From Phanerochaete sordida (Eukaryota; Basidiomycota; Agaricomycetes; Polyporales; Phanerochaetaceae), in assembly GCA_019973155.2 (NCBI GenBank), contig BPQB01000055.1, positions 62,001 to 126,000 of the forward strand: a DNA stretch of 64,000 nucleotides, read 5' to 3'. Of the stretch, positions 59,439 to 64,000 are shown piece by piece. The stretch's first letter is position 1. Each line of letters opens with the position of its first letter. The position numbers were made by a program, and so were the translations under genes. The notes beneath the pieces were generated by a model. That model did not search any database. It worked only from the letters and a program-made list of their open reading frames with translations, and had not been told where the DNA came from.

Positions 59439-60053
59439 AGCGGGACAGTGCAGCCTGCTGCAAGGAGGGTTCAGGAGTACAAGTGTCTCTGCAGTTGCTG
59501 AGCCCATATAGCTTCCATAGCTTGCCTTGCTACCATAATCGCAAGATCAACTGCATACCGCAGGGACGAGGCCATTCACGAAGCATCAGTGGTCCTTGAC
59601 AGGCCGCATCTCTGCTCCCACGTCCCTCTCGGCACCCTGATTGCTAATCCCTGATGCCTCCCGTAGGTCCGAGCATTGTTCGCGCGACGATCTTCGGATC
59701 CCCTCCGCTATTCACGGGCTTCATGGTGACCAACAAAGATATGTCGGACGCCGCGGCGTCCAACCTTGCTACAATCTGCGTGCGGCGTATTTTGAAAGTG
59801 GCAGGCGTAAAGGGAGTTCTGTGATGTACCCACAAGACGTGCGTATTGCTGTACATTTTGCAAGGGTAATCGTGATCGTGTGATAGGTGTCCTCGCTAGT
59901 GATCATTGAAATGCACCAGGCATGACCACATACCCACGCTTAAATACCGCAGCGTCGTCGCAGCCCAGAGCTACAGGGCCGGTCTCAAGCTTATATCTTC
60001 ACGTCTCCGAGAGACGCTACTTTTTTGCTACGATTTTACAGCAGCTGCACAAG

Positions 60054-61830
60054 ATGGACGGTGTCGACGACCAGGTGGCGAAGCTGCTTTACGAAATGTA
60101 CGCCAAGGCACGCTCACATTTTACTCTCCTAATTTTCACCTCGCAGCACAATGGCGAATTATTGCACAGTCGCAACACTATGTGGGTAGATTCCCGGATA
60201 ATGTATTCCAGCGCATCTTCACCTCCATATCTGCAGCATTGCTCGTATACGAGAGCATTATCACACTCAGAGCAGAGCAAGAATATGTGTGGAAGCGCAA
60301 GCTCACAGCGGCATCGCTGCTGTTTATCGTCAATCGCTACGGGTCCCTGGCCCTGCGAGCTCTACAAGTGCTCCAGATCCAAGCGTTTGACAGCCTAGAT
60401 GGCAGCCAAGCGGATACCGTGAGTCTTTACGTGGAAATTGGATGTGATATTTTTCGCGAGTCCTAACTCGAATAATATTCTAGATGTCAGTCTGAGTGTC
60501 TCTCTGTTTCTCCTGATGAGCCATTGTGCGTGCCATCAGGAATTCTGACGACTTGCATATTCTGCAGCTGCTCCTACGTATCGCATATCGCCCAGACTCT
60601 GGCACTTCTCGTTCAGCTGAACCTGATTGGTGAGCAACACTCGTCGAGACGTAGCGCGAGATCCAGCTCGTGACTCAGCATGATCTTTGCAGTGATGACC
60701 GTGCTCAGGACATATGCGATCTGGAGGAGAAGCTCTACAGTGTTGTGGATTGTGTTTGGAGTCGGATTGGTACCGATTATCGTCAGTATTGTGAGTCCCA
60801 ATCCGCACACAAGCCATGCTGTCTCAAAGCTCACCATGAGCACGCGCAGTACACTGATACGCATATGGGCTTCGTTCAATTGCTTCCACCGTTCACAGGC
60901 TGTGGAGCGGTGACAGACCTCAATGGCGCACAGACGATCATGTAAGCCTCTTTCTTTGTGCTTCAACTCGTCATTCGCTCACGGTGTCGTTAGCTGTAAG
61001 TATAGGGCCACGCTGACGTTAATCTTTGCTCAATATATGTTCAAATACAGTCGGGTACATCAATGCTGCCTGCGCGATCCTCTTCGATGCGCTGGTGCTG
61101 ATCCTTACGGTGTCAAGTACCGCCTCAGAGCATCGCGCGCTCAGTCGCCTCAACGTCCGAACGACATTCAGCGGGGTCATCCTGCGCAATGGTGAGCTTT
61201 ACTATCGGAGCATCTATAGATGTCTGAACGTAATGCACGACCATCTAGGCACCGTATTCTTCGTGTATGTCAAACATCGCCTCAATCGGACCTTAATCTA
61301 ACTCTTTGAAGGTTCCTGTTAGCGGTAAACGTACTCGACATGCTCGCCATTCACTTTGGGGTACGCAGCCCTCCGGTCTCGTTGCATGTTTCTAACATGT
61401 ACGCGGATTTAGGACCTCGGGGCAGTGCCCTCAATCAGTAGCGCGTAAGATATTACGGCACGCGTGTAGCACCATATCTTACCCATATTCGTTCAGGTTG
61501 ACGTCGATTTTTGTGGGACGGTTCATCCTGAATCTCCGATCGGTCAGCATCGGTGCACCATGTGGAAGAGATACCACCTGCGAATCTACCACCCGCGATC
61601 GATCCGCCAGTTCGCGTTTTTCGTCCTGCGCGGGGAGCCTGAGCGGCCCACTTGATCTTGGGCTCAGTGCATTTCCGGACGCGGTTGATTTCGGGTCATC
61701 TGGCGAGGAGAACGCTTGGGACAACGGCCTTGTATTTGTGGACTGTGATGATGAAGAGTCGGATGAGTGGGACCTCATGGTTATAGATGAAATGCTCGAA
61801 GAGAAGCTACGCCGTTCGACCTCCGTTTAG
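60054..61830 (+). CDS. DUF6533 multi-pass membrane protein
   Basis: Basidiomycete-expanded family of unknown function, predicted to be a seven-helix membrane protein. Exons found with agreeing phases: 60054-60097, 60147-60181, 60237-60418, 60491-60629, 60693-60790, 60850-60941, then 61051-61191, 61249-61264, 61312-61360, 61413-61444 and 61497-61830. The join between 60941 and 61051 is not resolved; a small exon may lie there. Diagnostic pieces in order: NYCTVATLSLLVYESIITL, WKRKLTAASLLFIVNRY, IAQTLALLVQLNLI, TVLRTYAIWRRSS, FGVGLVPIIVSI, ACAILFDALVLILTV, FLLAVNVLDMLAIHFG, SIFVGRFILNLRSV. A long soluble tail ends in an acidic stretch (DCDDEESDEWDLMVIDEM). Exons as short as 16 nt explain why no long frame is visible. 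Confidence 0.85.
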
Positions 61831-64000
61831 TGGGGTAGCCGTAATATATGCTCCATAAACATAGATCTGTCTCACAGCTCTTCAGGTCGTATGTAATACT
61901 GCAAAAGCTTGTAAGAGGAAGGGGCGTCAGTCGATGACTTGCTTTAAGCTGAAAGCGATATAGTCCTCCATCTTAGAGGCCTCCACACTCTAGACACTGA
62001 CCTAATCTCGCACCGTAGATCTGACACGTCCGGAAACAGACCGTCGACGTCGCTGATAGCTCTCGTTCCACAGGGCGCTAATGAAGGTTGGCTGATAAGA
62101 CCCATGGGATTTTACAGGAGTCGTCACGTCCATATCATCCTGGCTCCGTGTGTGCGACACTGGTAGAGGAGGCTTGGCCAGGGTTGGGCGCGCGACGCGC
62201 ACATTTCATGACGGTCACATGCGCGTCCCTCGGATTTGAGCGTCTAGCGCGAACCGCGACTTGTGCGTCGACCACCACCCCCGCTCTTCTTCTCTACCTG
62301 CATGGTCTCCGCTACCCACCGCTCCCGCTTGCTCTAGTTTTAACTGTGTAGTGCTTGCGTTCTGGAAGGCTAGCACGCCTCACGCACCTGCTCTATCGCT
62401 TGGAGTCGGCCATTTGGCGGACTCATACCACAGAGTCCATTTCGGTGCGTCCTACCTGAGCTGTACACAAAGTTCCCTCGCCGACAGCCGGGTATTGCGG
62501 CGTTGCTTTCTTTGACGTGAAGCGTGCCATGCACTGCTGTCTCTGCATATCTGAGCTCGTCCAAGCCGTCGCCCACATGGTCGACTCGCCTTCAACAGCG
62601 CATATAACTTGTCGCGCCACACGCTCGTGCAGATCGTATACCCCTGGTGGACCATGTGTACGACTCGAAGACGGTGATTAGGTCGAGAGCTAAGCCCTGC
62701 ATGACGCAGTGTAGGCTCCGCGCTCGGGCGATACCGTGCTCGAGGACAGACAACGACTTCAAGAAGGAATCCTCCACGACGCGCAGCCGCCATTCGCGCG
62801 CTGGTAGCTGTACGGGGCCCTGGGTATGGCGTAGAGGCCCGGAAGCATTCTTCTCTTGGGTTTGCCTGGGAGTGGCAGCCTGACGCGGGCGATCAAAGCA
62901 TTGGTCCAGGTTTATTTCGCTTACGCATGTCAAGCCATTCACGAATTGCAGGATACGTCGCTTCTGGTAGCCTCTATCTCTACCCTGACAGTGCCTCAGT
63001 CCTCTCCTGATTAATTCCTATGCCAGAGTGACGCCTGGTACGTGAGCACTCCGCCAGAGATACATGCTCAGACTCAGCATTTGCATGACTAGATCGACGG
63101 CCAGGTCATCCTCACGAGACCGAATTTCATCGGAGGCTGTGGCGGGAGGGCGGAGCAACGCGATCGAGACCAGACAGGTGCGTCGCATGGTCCGAGCGAC
63201 AGCTGCCCCCAGCGCGATGCTTATCACACGATAATTTACTCCCAGATCCTCGCCGACTACACCTCATGCAACATGGGGCTCTGGATCCACATCAGACCTC
63301 GCTATGGAGTGGGACAAACCCTGTGACTGCTAGTGCCACGTCGCTCACGGTCGCAGACACTTCGTGTTTGCGGGCTGGATATGTTGGGTTACGGCACGTC
63401 AGGCCAGTGGCAGTCCCTATCGCCCGTGATCGTGCTGCTGTACCGCGTGCACGCTACACGTCACACGCTATCTATGTAGGGCTTCAGTCAAGTTTCGCCG
63501 CACAACCTGTATTCACGGCGCTTCATGAAGCATATCAACACGTTCCTAGGATCTCGTGGGACTCAGTATGTCCAAAGATGGATGCAGAACAGCCATCGCA
63601 CACTGGAGTGCTCAGCGGAGATTGAGGCATGTCATACATGCTGATAGCAAGCTGCATATCTCAATATCTACTCATGGTGCTTTTTCCGTGTACCGCGAGC
63701 TGGACCACCAGCTCGCGCAGATTGCGAACGTAACAATATCTGGAACGATGTTCAAAGTACCTGGAGTGAGCCTCGTTATTCAAGGCACATGTGGCACTTG
63801 TTCATAGGAACGTAATGTCGACGTCGACGCGTGGAACGCATGGGAACGGAGCCCCCTTGGGACGTCGCGGCAAAGGACAAGTGCTGTTCCTGTCCCTTAT
63901 CCGATGTCCTCCCATCCCACGATATCTGTAGGAGATAAGTACTGGTTCCCAACTCGGGATGGACCATCAAGATGTACTGTATTTGAAATCCGGGGCGTGC
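61831..64000. other. No supportable gene
   Basis: Short frames on both strands. The most protein-like piece is on the minus strand near 62830-62600 (REWRLRVVEDSFLKSL), which has no recognisable domain. Nothing else was identified up to the window edge. Confidence 0.45.

Noticed and set aside
62592..62942. Minus-strand frame as a KDZ-transposase-associated fragment
   Set aside because: The resemblance is limited to spacing of a few aromatic residues; no cysteine cluster or catalytic motif is present.
1..64000. CRISPR arrays, bacterial operons, prophage or plasmid features
   Set aside because: None seen; genes are spliced and eukaryotic in type, and the tandem repeats do not have spacer-repeat structure.

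Overview
The window looks like nuclear DNA of a basidiomycete fungus, most likely an Agaricomycete of the polypore type. I infer this from introns of about 50-75 nt with GT(A/G)NGN donors, CTNAY-like branch points and AG acceptors; from gene families typical of these fungi (NACHT-WD40 receptors, F-box proteins, a DUF6533 membrane protein, a KDM3-like JmjC protein); and from an intact Helitron. No bacterial, organellar or viral features were seen. Many genes read as broken frames until spliced; where I give exon borders I worked them out by hand and checked that the phases agree.

Layout. 1-3425: a NACHT-WD40 gene cut by the window edge. 3426-8500: about 5 kb with no convincing gene but one long hairpin. 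8504-9602: a frameshifted small gene and a tRNA-like sequence. 10170-11986: a non-autonomous hAT-like transposon with perfect 21-bp terminal inverted repeats and a perfect 8-bp target-site duplication. 12577-14371: a two-finger C2H2 transcription factor. 15576-18979: two convergent paralogues of a lineage-specific family with a nucleotidyltransferase-like motif. 19168-25333: a cluster holding three related genes of an unrecognised family plus one orphan gene. 25583-29739: a 4.2-kb structure with two diverged inverted arms of about 0.7 kb. 31438-34524: two F-box genes in tandem. 34620-41593: a Helitron carrying one uninterrupted 2278-aa Rep-helicase. 41774-42226: a retropepsin-like small gene. 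42955-43480: a 141-bp minisatellite. 45202-47012: a JmjC protein with a C-terminal C2H2 finger. 48150-53345: a tandem duplication of about 2.9 kb, each unit with one F-box gene. 53346-57100: mostly gene-free, with a second tRNA-like sequence and a small membrane-protein candidate. 57172-58612: a zinc alcohol dehydrogenase, the clearest housekeeping-type gene. 60054-61830: a DUF6533 membrane protein. 61831-64000: nothing I can support.

Overall this is an accessory, repeat-rich region in which fast-evolving families (NLR-like, F-box, JmjC, several unrecognised) sit among DNA transposons. There is no operon logic; the recurrent pattern is local duplication followed by decay. The most interesting candidates are the hAT element, the NTase-like pair, the inverted-arm structure, and the F-box duplicate whose intron donor has changed from GT to GC.
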